64,000 nt of DNA from Lachnospiraceae bacterium (GTDB taxonomy: Bacteria; Bacillota; Clostridia; Lachnospirales; Lachnospiraceae). Each line of letters begins with the position of its first letter. Within the stretch, counting starts at the first letter, position 1. The notes under the pieces are model-generated. The model was given only the letters and a program-made list of their open reading frames with translations. It searched no databases and was not told the origin of the DNA. A program made the translations under genes and the position numbers. The DNA lies in contig JAFXQK010000005.1 of NCBI GenBank assembly GCA_017527205.1, positions 65,180-129,179 of the forward strand, in the 5' to 3' direction. Below are positions 36,413-45,900 of the stretch, in pieces.

Positions 36413-37342
36413 ATGGCTTTGGCAGACACTACAGAACAAGGCGCAAGGGCGCAAAAAACCAAGAAGCCCAAAGTGTCAAAGAATCGCCTGCGGTTTCGCT
36501 TGATGATTGCGGCCATCATTTTGCTGATTTCCTTCTCCTCCATGGTGGCAGTGACGTTCGCCTGGTATGTTTATCAGACGGGAGCAAGAACCTCGGACAT
36601 CCGCATGGCGGTTGGTACGGGTAGTTCCCTTCAGATCAGCAACAAATATGACGGAGAATATGGAAGCTCAACCGTGATGGATGAGTTTCATGGACTATTG
36701 GAGCCGGTTTCCACAGATCGCATATTAGGTGGATTTCAGAAGGTAACGGAATTTACAAAGGGAAAAAATGGCCAGCCGTGGCTGGTGGCAAGTCTGTTTG
36801 GCGGCACCGATTCCACGGAATATTATAAAACGGAGATCTTTCTTCGTGTAGCAGGGGAAAAACAGAATATTTATCTATCCTCCATCGGATTTGAGGATGA
36901 TGATCCTGACAACCCGCTTTCTACGGCAATCCGCATAGGCTTTGTCGTACATAAGGCAGGTAAGGATCAGCCGGTAGATAATGAATATATCTTTGCCATT
37001 AGCCAAAAGGATAACCCTAAGGCGGTTTATAACACGGCAACCGGCATGGAAGGCTATGTTCTGGATTCTTCAAAAACAGATGGAACGACGATTCCCATGG
37101 AGCGTCTGTTTACTTCGGAACATTTCTGTAATTACGACAGCGAGACGGGCATAGCGACCAAGAAGGAGAAGTCCCTTGCCATGTTTTTGCTGGAGGGAGA
37201 TGGAACAGGAGGATACGGAACGCCCGTACAGGTAGATGTCTATGTCTGGCTGGAGGGATGCGACAAGGATTGCGCTGATAATTTGCAAGGGAAAATGTTG
37301 AAGAAAATTGCACTTTCCTTCGCTGGAATGGACCCTGAATAA
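36413..37342 (+). CDS. SipW-type secreted surface protein A
   Basis: 309 residues. A basic cytoplasmic start of about 27 residues precedes a hydrophobic segment (about 29-48) ending V-T-F-A-W-Y, the type of signal segment processed by SipW-like peptidases. Two motifs shared with neighbours follow: L-E-P-V-S-T at residues 96-101, and W-L-E-G-C-D-K-D-C at 279-287 with a final S-F-A-G-M strand. The body is beta-rich, as in TasA/camelysin-like fibre proteins. It is the first gene of the operon, with ribosome site AAAGGAGG. I take it as a minor or basal subunit; no enzyme motif is visible. Confidence 0.8.
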   Translation: MALADTTEQGARAQKTKKPKVSKNRLRFRLMIAAIILLISFSSMVAVTFAWYVYQTGARTSDIRMAVGTGSSLQISNKYDGEYGSSTVMDEFHGLLEPVSTDRILGGFQKVTEFTKGKNGQPWLVASLFGGTDSTEYYKTEIFLRVAGEKQNIYLSSIGFEDDDPDNPLSTAIRIGFVVHKAGKDQPVDNEYIFAISQKDNPKAVYNTATGMEGYVLDSSKTDGTTIPMERLFTSEHFCNYDSETGIATKKEKSLAMFLLEGDGTGGYGTPVQVDVYVWLEGCDKDCADNLQGKMLKKIALSFAGMDPE

Positions 37343-37359
37343 CGGGTGGAGGTGATAGA

Positions 37360-38181
37360 ATGAAGAAAAAGACTTTCACCATATGGATTTCCGTCATCTG
37401 GGTTGTTCTTTCATTGCTGGCGGTTGCGGGAGTCACCTATGCTTGGTTTACTTTCCATCCTGCGACGAACGTGGAACCCATCAGCAGTACGATTAGTGAC
37501 GGTGAAGTTTGTCTTTTGATTTCTAGGGATCCGAGAGAAGAATTTTTAACAAAGTGCACATTGCCGCAGAGCGTGAGCGGAGATTTAGAGCCTGTCTCTA
37601 CTGCAAATTTGGAGAACTTTTATACGGCGAACCTGCAAAATCGCCAGGGAATTTCCGTGAAGTTTAGGGAATGCCAAGAGGAACTGAATACTTACGTGAT
37701 CCACGGAACCTTGTATTTGAAGAGCTTAAAGGATCATTGCAATGTATATTTTAACCGAAATGGCATGGACTTTGGAAATGACGTGCAGGCGTTGGCGGCA
37801 CTGAGACTTGGCATCAAGTTTACGACGGAAAAAGGAGTTTCCACTTACATCTTTTCGCTGAATGAATTTGGTAATGTTGCTTCAGCAGAGAGCGTACAGA
37901 CAACGGCACAAACGAATGTCGTGATTGGGTCTTTGGCACCGGATGGAACGCCGAACTACATTAACGATCCTTCCAGAGGAATGTCTGATTTCTTTGCCAC
38001 GGTAGGGATTGCAAGACTTCCGGCAGCGGGAAGACAGGCGCTATGTACTATTGAAGCGGATGAAATTGCTACTGTAGAGTACTGGCTGTATCTTGAAGGA
38101 TGTGACGAGAACTGTATGAATGCAGTTCAGGAGAGAGAGGCACTCGTGCAGCTTTCCTTTGCTGGCGTGACTAACGAATAA
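37360..38181 (+). CDS. SipW-type secreted surface protein B
   Basis: 273 residues, 17 bases after gene A, ribosome site GGAGGTG. A short basic start and hydrophobic segment (about 7-26) end in V-T-Y-A-W-F. The shared motifs are L-E-P-V-S-T at residues 76-81 and Y-L-E-G-C-D-E-N-C at 244-252, followed by a Q-L-S-F-A-G-V strand. It has the same overall plan as its neighbours but low residue identity outside the motifs, so the proteins look like divergent subunits of one structure. The two Cys in the C-terminal motif could form a disulfide outside the cell. Confidence 0.8.
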   Translation: MKKKTFTIWISVIWVVLSLLAVAGVTYAWFTFHPATNVEPISSTISDGEVCLLISRDPREEFLTKCTLPQSVSGDLEPVSTANLENFYTANLQNRQGISVKFRECQEELNTYVIHGTLYLKSLKDHCNVYFNRNGMDFGNDVQALAALRLGIKFTTEKGVSTYIFSLNEFGNVASAESVQTTAQTNVVIGSLAPDGTPNYINDPSRGMSDFFATVGIARLPAAGRQALCTIEADEIATVEYWLYLEGCDENCMNAVQEREALVQLSFAGVTNE

Positions 38182-38297
38182 GCCTACGAAAGATATGGCG
38201 TGATAAACCGCTAAGCAAAAGAAGAAAAAACAGCTAGAAGAAAACAACTTAACTAGAGAGAAATACAAGAAAATCTTGAGGAAAGGAGGCCGAAAGG

Positions 38298-39254
38298 ATG
38301 AAGAAGAACGCTGAAAATGGTATCCCTGATGAGCAACGGGAAAAACCACAGGAAAAATCGAAAGAAGAGCAACGGGAAAAAGGGATAACCTTCGGAGGGA
38401 TTTTGAAATCTCTTTATTCCGTGATTACGATGATGGCAGTGCTTCTTTCCCTGACGGCCGCCACCTATGCATGGTTTTCTTCCAACAGTATAGTAAATAC
38501 GGATCGTGTCAGCGGCAGATCGGGAACCGATCTTGTAAAGCTTGAGATTAGTCCGACAGGAGGGAATGATTTCCGCGGAGGACAGGAATCTGCATTGATA
38601 CAAGTGAATGCAAACAGCTCCGAAAGCCTGATGCCGGTTTCTACGGCGGATTTAGCCACTTTCGTTTCGAGCCCTGGAATGGTAGACGGAAAAGCGGTTT
38701 ATTTTGAAAAGGTTGAGGGAGAACGGTTTTATTACCACGGCAGAGTTTATCTGCGTGCGACCTCTCAGGGGCATTCGGAAAACGCAAAGCTGTCGCTGTA
38801 TTTAGATGGATCTCAGGCGGCAGGCGGCAATTTGGTGGCAAGTACAAAGGGCGTTCTACAAAATGCGGCGAGGCTGGGCTTGACATTTGATGGCGGGGGA
38901 GCAAAAATCCTACGACTAAGTGAAGCGGGCAATGTGGCAAACGGGCAGGAAATGAATGCCAAGGTGAACGGTGTTGCCGTTCAGGCCGGACAGGTGATTA
39001 ACGGATCTGCAAGCCCCTTCCAAATTGTGGCTGACCCTTCTGCTCCGATCGGACAATACATGGTAGGAGAAGATGGCTTGACAGGAAATACGGCCTTGAC
39101 GCCACTTTTGATCATGGACTTGAATCGTATCTATGCAGTTGACGTATATTTTTATTTAGAGGGCTGTGATCCGGATTGTACGGACATGGTAAAGCTGGAT
39201 TCCTTGAATCTACATCTTGCCTTCTATGGCGTTCTTACGGAGGAGGCGAATTGA
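38298..39254 (+). CDS. SipW-type secreted surface protein C
   Basis: 318 residues with ribosome site AAAGGAGG. A highly charged cytoplasmic tail of about 35 residues (K/E/Q-rich) precedes the hydrophobic segment ending A-T-Y-A-W-F. The shared motifs are M-P-V-S-T near residue 115 and Y-L-E-G-C-D-P-D-C near residue 290. The stop codon overlaps the next ATG by one base, so B to D are tightly coupled. The long N-terminal cytoplasmic tail is unusual for a simple signal peptide and could contact a cytoplasmic partner. Confidence 0.8.
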   Translation: MKKNAENGIPDEQREKPQEKSKEEQREKGITFGGILKSLYSVITMMAVLLSLTAATYAWFSSNSIVNTDRVSGRSGTDLVKLEISPTGGNDFRGGQESALIQVNANSSESLMPVSTADLATFVSSPGMVDGKAVYFEKVEGERFYYHGRVYLRATSQGHSENAKLSLYLDGSQAAGGNLVASTKGVLQNAARLGLTFDGGGAKILRLSEAGNVANGQEMNAKVNGVAVQAGQVINGSASPFQIVADPSAPIGQYMVGEDGLTGNTALTPLLIMDLNRIYAVDVYFYLEGCDPDCTDMVKLDSLNLHLAFYGVLTEEAN

Positions 39255-40054
39255 TGAAAGAAGAGAAAAAGAAAAGGGAAAAAAGTCCAGAGGCAAAAAG
39301 ATTACAGATTTCGATTTTACTTGCCTTGATCGCGTTGGTCAGCTTTGTGGCAGCCTCGGTGGCATGGTTTACCATCGCCAATTTCACAAAGGTTTACAGT
39401 ATGGGACTTGACGTTACATCCGGTACAAATCTTCGATTTGACCTGGATCCACATGAAAAATACGAGGATTATGTCAAAACCCTAAACTTTGCACAGATTG
39501 CTGACAGAATGAAGCGGGATCAGGGCTTCGACATGAGAACGGTTCCATTAGAGCCGGTGACCACCTCCGATTATGTTACTTATACTTTGGAGGACGGCAC
39601 GGTAGTGTCAAACAGTAGCGGTTCCTATTTGGAATTTACGCTTCACTTTATGGCAACGGATCGAATGCTTGTCCATTTGACCAGTGCTAACAGTCAGGGA
39701 CAGCAGGATGGAACGGGGATTTCTTCTTCCAACCAGTCGCTTCCCGCAGCCATGAGAATTAGCTTTACGGTGGATGGGAAAACCTTTGTTTACTGTCCGA
39801 GGATGGGAGATAAGGCTGAAGAATCTGGCGATGTCATCAAATTTGGATTGGCAAGTGAGAAGGACATGGTCCTGAGCGAAAAGAACCAACTATTTTGGGT
39901 CAACAAATTGGAAAACAAGCCTGTGGTCGTGCGGGTTTGGCTAGAGGGAACCGATCCAGAGTGCACGGATCGCCTTCGAAAAGCAGATTATAGCATCAGC
40001 CTACGCTTTGTAGGTACAGACGAAAATCATAAGATTTTGGACGGTTCCAGATAA
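39254..40054 (+). CDS. SipW-type secreted surface protein D
   Basis: 266 residues from the ATG that overlaps the stop of C (GGAGGAGGCG upstream). A charged start of about 20 residues (K/E/R) precedes the hydrophobic segment ending A-S-V-A-W-F-T-I. The shared motifs are L-E-P-V-T-T near residue 98 and W-L-E-G-T-D-P-E-C near residue 233, ending in a L-R-F-V-G strand. Only one Cys remains in the C-terminal motif. A SipW-like peptidase follows 30 bases later and is the likely processing enzyme. Confidence 0.8.
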   Translation: MKEEKKKREKSPEAKRLQISILLALIALVSFVAASVAWFTIANFTKVYSMGLDVTSGTNLRFDLDPHEKYEDYVKTLNFAQIADRMKRDQGFDMRTVPLEPVTTSDYVTYTLEDGTVVSNSSGSYLEFTLHFMATDRMLVHLTSANSQGQQDGTGISSSNQSLPAAMRISFTVDGKTFVYCPRMGDKAEESGDVIKFGLASEKDMVLSEKNQLFWVNKLENKPVVVRVWLEGTDPECTDRLRKADYSISLRFVGTDENHKILDGSR

Positions 40055-40084
40055 ATTACACACTATATGAGGGAGACAACAGGT

Positions 40085-40807
40085 ATGGAAACAGTAAAGA
40101 AAGTAGTTGGGGTATTATTAAGCGTAGTACTGTGGGCAATCATTTTGTTGACGGCGTTGTTTACATTTACAACATTGGCCACAAAGGATTCAAGAAACGT
40201 ATCAAGAATCGCAGGATTCACACCCTTGGTTGTTTTGTCAGACTCCATGGCACCAACCTTTCACTCGGGAGATCTGATCATTATCAAGGCTTGTGATACT
40301 TCGAAGCTTGTTGAAGGCGACATCATCACCTTCCATACGATCATTGAGAATGCATATGCTTTGAATACTCACCGTATCAAGACTATTGATGAAAGTAATG
40401 GGTATCGCATCTATACCACAAAGGGAGATAACAATGCCATCGCCGATACGCGAATGATCTCAGATGGAGATATTGTAGGTAAGTATGTGACAAGGCTTCC
40501 TATCCTCGGAAGACTGATCAACTTCCTGTCCAGTGCAACAGGATTCCTTCTGGTGATCGTTGTACCCATGCTCCTGTTCTTCGTATATCAGGTATATCAC
40601 CTGATCATGGTCAGCATTAACCTGAAGAAGGCAATCGCAGCAGAAGAAGCAACGGAAGCCTCTCAGAGAGAGAGCGAAGCAGCAGCAAAGCTTGCAGAAG
40701 CAGAGGCTGCGCTTGCAGAGGCGAAGCGTCTGAAGGAAGAGGCGGAGGCAAAGCTGGCACAGGCCGGCGGCGCACCCGCGCAGGATGAGGGAGAAACCAA
40801 TCAGTAG
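40085..40807 (+). CDS. SipW-like (ER-type) signal peptidase I, copy 1, with coiled-coil tail
   Basis: 240 residues from the ATG with GGGAG 9 bases upstream; an ATG 18 bases earlier lacks a site. TM1 is at about 10-33. The catalytic Ser54 lies in S-D-S-M-A-P-T, followed by G-D-L-I. His96 in N-T-H-R-I replaces the Lys of ordinary bacterial peptidases, which marks the ER/SipW class. T-K-G-D-N-N and D-G-D-I-V-G-K complete the box set. TM2 is at about 155-178. The last 60 residues form an Ala/Glu/Lys-rich coiled coil in the cytoplasm, absent from SipW of Bacillus. It should remove the signals of the A-W-F-type proteins around it. Confidence 0.9.
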   Translation: METVKKVVGVLLSVVLWAIILLTALFTFTTLATKDSRNVSRIAGFTPLVVLSDSMAPTFHSGDLIIIKACDTSKLVEGDIITFHTIIENAYALNTHRIKTIDESNGYRIYTTKGDNNAIADTRMISDGDIVGKYVTRLPILGRLINFLSSATGFLLVIVVPMLLFFVYQVYHLIMVSINLKKAIAAEEATEASQRESEAAAKLAEAEAALAEAKRLKEEAEAKLAQAGGAPAQDEGETNQ

Positions 40808-40924
40808 GGGATCCATCCCATCGGTCCAGATGAAACCGACTGGAAGAGAATGAATAATACATATTAGGCGGCGTAGCCTGACAATCTTGAACGGAATTTG
40901 ACGGAAGAATGCGAGGACTGGCGT

Positions 40925-42601
40925 ATGAGTGAATTTCTGAAATTGGCATATGAACTGATCGCAAAAATTATTTACAACATTGTACAATGTTTTGTGGCGC
41001 TGTTTCATTTGCTGTTCACTGGGTGGGCGGAATACGGCGTGATCTTTGGAACCTATTTCTGGGACCTGTCTCCCGTGGCAAAAATTCTGGCGATCATTTT
41101 GGCACTGATTTTGATTGCTATCCCGTGCCTTATTGTTGTGGTGCTTGTAAGGCATTTCATTCTGAACATACGACTCAAGGCAGATCATGAAGACAATTCG
41201 ACGCTGTATCGCGAGATCGGAAGACTGAATAAGCAGGTGCTTGAACTGATCGACGAGAAGAACAAGCTCCTTGCCCTTAAGGTAAATGCCATGGGCGGCA
41301 CGGAACGAATTCCGTACATGGGTGCGTCTGCACTGACTGAGGATCGGATCAACCTGCCAACCGTTGGCAACGTCACGGGTGGTGCGCCTGTGGAATATGG
41401 TCCGAACGGTGAAGTGATCCCGGGTAATGCAGACATCAACATCGAAAACGTGGGCGAGGGCAAGCATCTTGGCACCGTAACCGTGGAGAAGGACGATTCC
41501 ATGGATGCAACCCAGATCAAGGCCGTACGTTTCCCGAAGCTGTCGTTGGTGGATCAGAAATATGTTGATTATGTCAAGCCTGTATATGACAACAGTATCA
41601 CGCTGCAGCAGTTCACAGAGGGGTATCGTCTCTTTGCCGCAAGTCAGATGAAGCTGTATTATACGCCTGAAATCGTAAGACGTTTTGTGGCTGGCATGGC
41701 AGCTAGTAAGCTCCTGATTCTAGAAGGTATTTCCGGTACCGGTAAAACGAGTCTGCCTTACTCCTTCAGCCGTTATATGCTGAATCCTGCCACCATCGTT
41801 TCTGTGCAGCCCTCCTACAGAGACCGTACGGAGCTGCTTGGTTACTTTAATGAATTCTCGAAGCGCTTTAATGAGACGGAGTTTCTCCGTGCCCTGTATG
41901 AGGCGACCTATCGCGAGGATCCGAGCCTGATCGTTCTCGATGAGATGAACCTGGCGCGTATCGAGTATTACTTCGCGGAGATGCTGTCCATTCTCGAAAT
42001 GCCCAGCCATGATGAATGGGTGATCGACCTTGTACCCACTGGCTGGCCGAAGGATCCCGCGCATATTGTTGACGGTAAGATTATGGTATCCGAGAGCATC
42101 TGGTTCGTTGGAACCGCGAACAATGATGATTCGACCTTTACCATCACCGATAAGGTTTATGACCGTGCCATTCCCATTGAACTTAACGAGAGAGCGAATG
42201 CATTTGAGTGTGATCCTTATCCTGCCTGTCCCATTTCCAGTGAACATCTGCAGGCAATGTTTATGCAGGCAAAGCAGGATTATCCGATCAGCGATGCAAC
42301 CATAGAGAAGATGAATCGTCTGGATCTGTACTTACAGACTCGTTTCAAGCTTGCGTTTGGTAACCGTATTATCAAGCAGATGTATGATTTCATTCCCGTG
42401 TACGTAGCCTGCGGCGGATCCGAGATCGACGGACTCGATTACATCATTGCTCGTAAGGTATTGAAGAAGTTCGAGAGCTTGAACGTATCCTTCGTTAGAG
42501 ACGAAATTAAGGAGCTGATCGAGTACATCGACAAGACCTTCGGAAAGACCAAAATGGAAGACAGTAGGGCGTACTTGACGAGAATACAAAACTTCTATTA
42601 A
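40925..42601 (+). CDS. Membrane-anchored McrB-like AAA+ ATPase
   Basis: 558 residues from the ATG with GAGGA upstream. Two transmembrane helices (about 12-32 and 50-79) and a short coiled-coil/linker region to about 225 precede the AAA+ domain. Walker A is G-I-S-G-T-G-K-T at 268-275. Walker B is L-I-V-L-D-E-M-N-L with Asp339/Glu340. The G-T-A-N-N-D-D-S-T-F-x-I-T-D-K-V-x-D-R-A segment is the McrB-type sensor and arginine-finger region. McrB normally drives the nuclease McrC against modified DNA. Here there is no DNA-binding domain, the protein is tied to the membrane, and the neighbours are secreted proteins, so a force-generating role at the membrane is more likely. Confidence 0.88.
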   Translation: MSEFLKLAYELIAKIIYNIVQCFVALFHLLFTGWAEYGVIFGTYFWDLSPVAKILAIILALILIAIPCLIVVVLVRHFILNIRLKADHEDNSTLYREIGRLNKQVLELIDEKNKLLALKVNAMGGTERIPYMGASALTEDRINLPTVGNVTGGAPVEYGPNGEVIPGNADINIENVGEGKHLGTVTVEKDDSMDATQIKAVRFPKLSLVDQKYVDYVKPVYDNSITLQQFTEGYRLFAASQMKLYYTPEIVRRFVAGMAASKLLILEGISGTGKTSLPYSFSRYMLNPATIVSVQPSYRDRTELLGYFNEFSKRFNETEFLRALYEATYREDPSLIVLDEMNLARIEYYFAEMLSILEMPSHDEWVIDLVPTGWPKDPAHIVDGKIMVSESIWFVGTANNDDSTFTITDKVYDRAIPIELNERANAFECDPYPACPISSEHLQAMFMQAKQDYPISDATIEKMNRLDLYLQTRFKLAFGNRIIKQMYDFIPVYVACGGSEIDGLDYIIARKVLKKFESLNVSFVRDEIKELIEYIDKTFGKTKMEDSRAYLTRIQNFY

Positions 42602-42609
42602 GGACGATA

Positions 42610-42848
42610 CTCGGGGCTTGGGCCTGACTAGTCTCTCTCAGGCACGCTCGCGCTATGGGTGCGCGAATCAAAAAGATGATTCGTCCTCGCTGTGCTCGGA
42701 TCGCAAGCAAAGCTTGCGACATGGTAGCGGTACTAAGTTGTCGCTGATCGAATCCATTATAGTGAAATGGATTCGTCAGCATACGCCAACTAAGTACCGA
42801 CGCTTGGCACACATGCCTGAGAGGGACTAATCAGGCAAGCCCCTCGAG
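42610..42848. repeat. Large multi-branched palindromic element, copy 3
   Basis: This 239-base element has the same outer ends as copies 1 and 2 (CTCGGGGCT...CCCCTCGAG). The outer arms (42610-42643 with 42815-42848) pair over about 30 bases with few mismatches. Inside are a perfect 8-base-pair hairpin (42701-42708 with 42712-42719) and a 15-base-pair hairpin (42743-42758 with 42766-42780), plus a shorter pairing around 42730/42795. It fills most of the 364-base gap inside the operon. No open frame or transposase is present. The remaining bases to 42965 show only a weak hairpin near 42850-42890. Confidence 0.85.
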
Positions 42849-42965
42849 GTACTTGATGGTTGAGATTTTGAATGATCCTCGTCAAGTATCTGAGAGAAGT
42901 GGAAGAGAGAATTAAAGAGATAGTGGTGGACGGAATGAAAAATACGATCTTGGGGGTAGTTTGGA

Positions 42966-45900
42966 ATGGCGGATTACACGATTAATGATTTATATCTGAA
43001 GTATGTTAATAAGATTGGCAGTACGTTGGAGCGGGATCGGTATTTCCAGTATTTATTCGAGATGATTCAGGCGGGTTCAAACGTCCTGCAGCAGAATCAT
43101 CAGATCATGCATAAGGTGGTCGATGAGGCATGGCTGACGGCCATCGAGGATGTGCTGGATGACATTAACGTCATTATAGAGAAGCCGAGGCGTTATATTA
43201 CGACGAAGGAAGAGGTTGTTCCTGTAGCGCTGGCAAAGAAGATTACGGCGGACAGCGTGCGTCATCTTAGCATGAATACGCAGTATATCGCGAGCAGTGA
43301 GAACGGTGACATCCAGCCTACGCATATTTTGAACGTCAGCGTGGATGAGACGTATGACCTGTATGAGAATCGTTTTATCTATCACTTGATTCAGAGACTT
43401 GTGACCTTCATCGATAAGCGTACGGACTTGATCTTCTGGTCGACGGGCGATGAAACGCAGGATTCCCTGATGTATGAAACCAAGATTGACGACGCTTATG
43501 AAGAGATCAATTATAAGATTGAAATGACGATCAAGAATCGCCAGAGTTTTGTAGAAAATGACTCTGACAACATGAATCTCTTCATGCGTATTGACCGCGT
43601 AAGGCGTCTTGTCATGGCACTGAAGAATTCCTCCTTCTGCGATCTGATGGCAGGGTGTGCGAAGGTCAGAAGTCCGATCCAGCGTACCAACCTGATCATG
43701 AAGGATCCGCATTACAGGGCATGCTATTCCCTTTGGCAGTTCCTGGAGAATTATGATGACATAGGATATTCCATCGAGGTACGAAATTCCTCGCTCGAAT
43801 TCGATGAGGAATATCTGTTCCAGATGTATACCAACCTGATCACGAACTATGCGGTATTTAAGAGCTTGCTGGAGTCTGACAAGCGCGACGTCGAGGAGGT
43901 TCTTTCCGAGAAGCGCCGTAAGATTAAGCCAAAGTTCATCAAGAAGATTCAGGAAGAAATCGTTACCGATTACAATATTGAGGACGTCGAGATCCGCAAG
44001 GTCATCATCGAGGAAGTGACGCAGGCACAGCTCGATGCCGAGGCTGCCCTTGAGGTAGAGAAGGAAGAGCGTGCAAAAGCCGAGAAGGCCTTAGAGGATA
44101 TGGATGCCCAGATGATCGAGCTTCAGCAGCAGGTGACGGAGCTCATGATGCAGAAGCAGGCAGCGGAGGTTCGCGCGCAGGAAGAAGAGCAGGCGAAGGA
44201 AGCAGCACTGCAGCAGGCAAGCGAGTTAGAGGCAGCAAAGAATGCGGCTGAGGAGGCCAAGGCGGCAGCCGAGGCTGAAATCGAGACGACGAAGCAGGCA
44301 GCTGAGGCAGAGCTGGCAGAGACGAAGCAGAAGGCCGAGGAAGAGCTTGCTGAGACCAAGCAGAAGGCCGAGGCTGAATTGGCAGAGGCTAAGAAGCAGG
44401 CAGATGAAGAGATTCAGAAGCTAAATGAGCAGATCGCGGAGGAGAAGAAGCAGGCTGAGGAAGCAAAGCAGAAGGCTGATGATGAACTTGCGGCCGTGAA
44501 TGAGAAGCTGGAAGAGACTACGAAGCGTGCAGAGGAGCTCCTTGCAGAGGGCAATAGTCTGAAGCAGGATAAGAGCACCTTGCAGCAGGAGAAGGCTTTC
44601 CTGATCGAACAGTCGAAGTTCATGGAGGATGACCTGAATAAGAAGCTTGCAGCAAAGAGCGAAGAGCTTGAAAAGGCACAGAAGGAAGCGGCGGAGACCC
44701 TCGAAAAGACGAAGACGGAAGCAGCTGAAATCCTTGAAAAGGCACAGAAGGAAGCGGCGGAAGAACTTGAAAAGACCAAGGCTGAGGCGGCAGAGACTTT
44801 GGCTCAGACGAAGCGTGAGGCCGTTCAGTTGATGTCGAAGACGAAGCAGGAGGCAGACACCAAGATCGCGGCTGCCGAGGCAACGGCGAAGGCACAGATA
44901 GAGGAGACAAAGGCAGCTGCGGATGCAAGAGTTGCAGAAGCAGAGAGAACCTCGAAGAATCTGATCGCAGAGGCCGAGAGAAAGGCCGAGGCACAGATCA
45001 AGGAGACCGAAGAGAATGCGAAGAAACAGGTAGCAGAGGCAGAAGAAGCTGCAAAGAAGCAGATCGTGGAGATCGAAGAGACTTCGAAGGCGAAGGTAGA
45101 CGAAGCCGAGAAGAAGCTTGCTGAGACCGAAGAGAACGCGAAGAAGCAGATTGCCGAAACCGAAGAGAACGCAAAGAAGCAGATTGCGGAGATCGAGGAG
45201 ACCTCGAAGGCGAAGGTAGACGAGGCCGAGAAGAAGCTGGCTGAGACCGAAGAGAACGCGAAGAAGCAGATTGCTGAGACTGAAGAAACCGCAAAGAAGC
45301 AGGTAACGGAAGCAGAAGAAAATGCAAAGAAGCAGATCGCGGAGATCGAGGAGACCTCGAAGGCGAAGGTAGACGAGGCCGAGAAGAAGCTTGCCGAGAC
45401 CGAGGAGAATGCAAAGAAGCAGATCGCAGAGACCGAAGAGAATGCAAAGAAGCAGATCGCAGAGACCGAGGAAAAGGCGAATGCGAAGGTAGCGGAGATC
45501 GAGGAGACCTCCAAGAACAAGATCGCGGAGATCGAGGCGAAGGCTGCGGCACAGATTGCAGAAGCAGAGGATATTGCAAAGGATCAGATCACGGAGGCAA
45601 GAGTCAACGCGAAGGTACAGATTTCCGAGGTGCAGGACGAGGCAAAGAAGAATCTCGAGGCCTTCAAGAAGGAAGCCGAAGCAAACCTGATCAAGCATTT
45701 GAAGGATTCCGAGGATCAGCTGGCGAAGGTTCGCAAGGCAGCCCAGGAGCAGATCGCCCTGTCGGAGAAGAGGGGCGAGGACAAGGTTCTTCTGATCCGT
45801 CAGGAGGCAGATACCAAGATCTCGCAGATGCAGGCAGAGCTGGATCGCCACAATGCCTTTATGGAGCAGGAGGTCAGCGAAAAGGTCAGCGAGCGTATTC

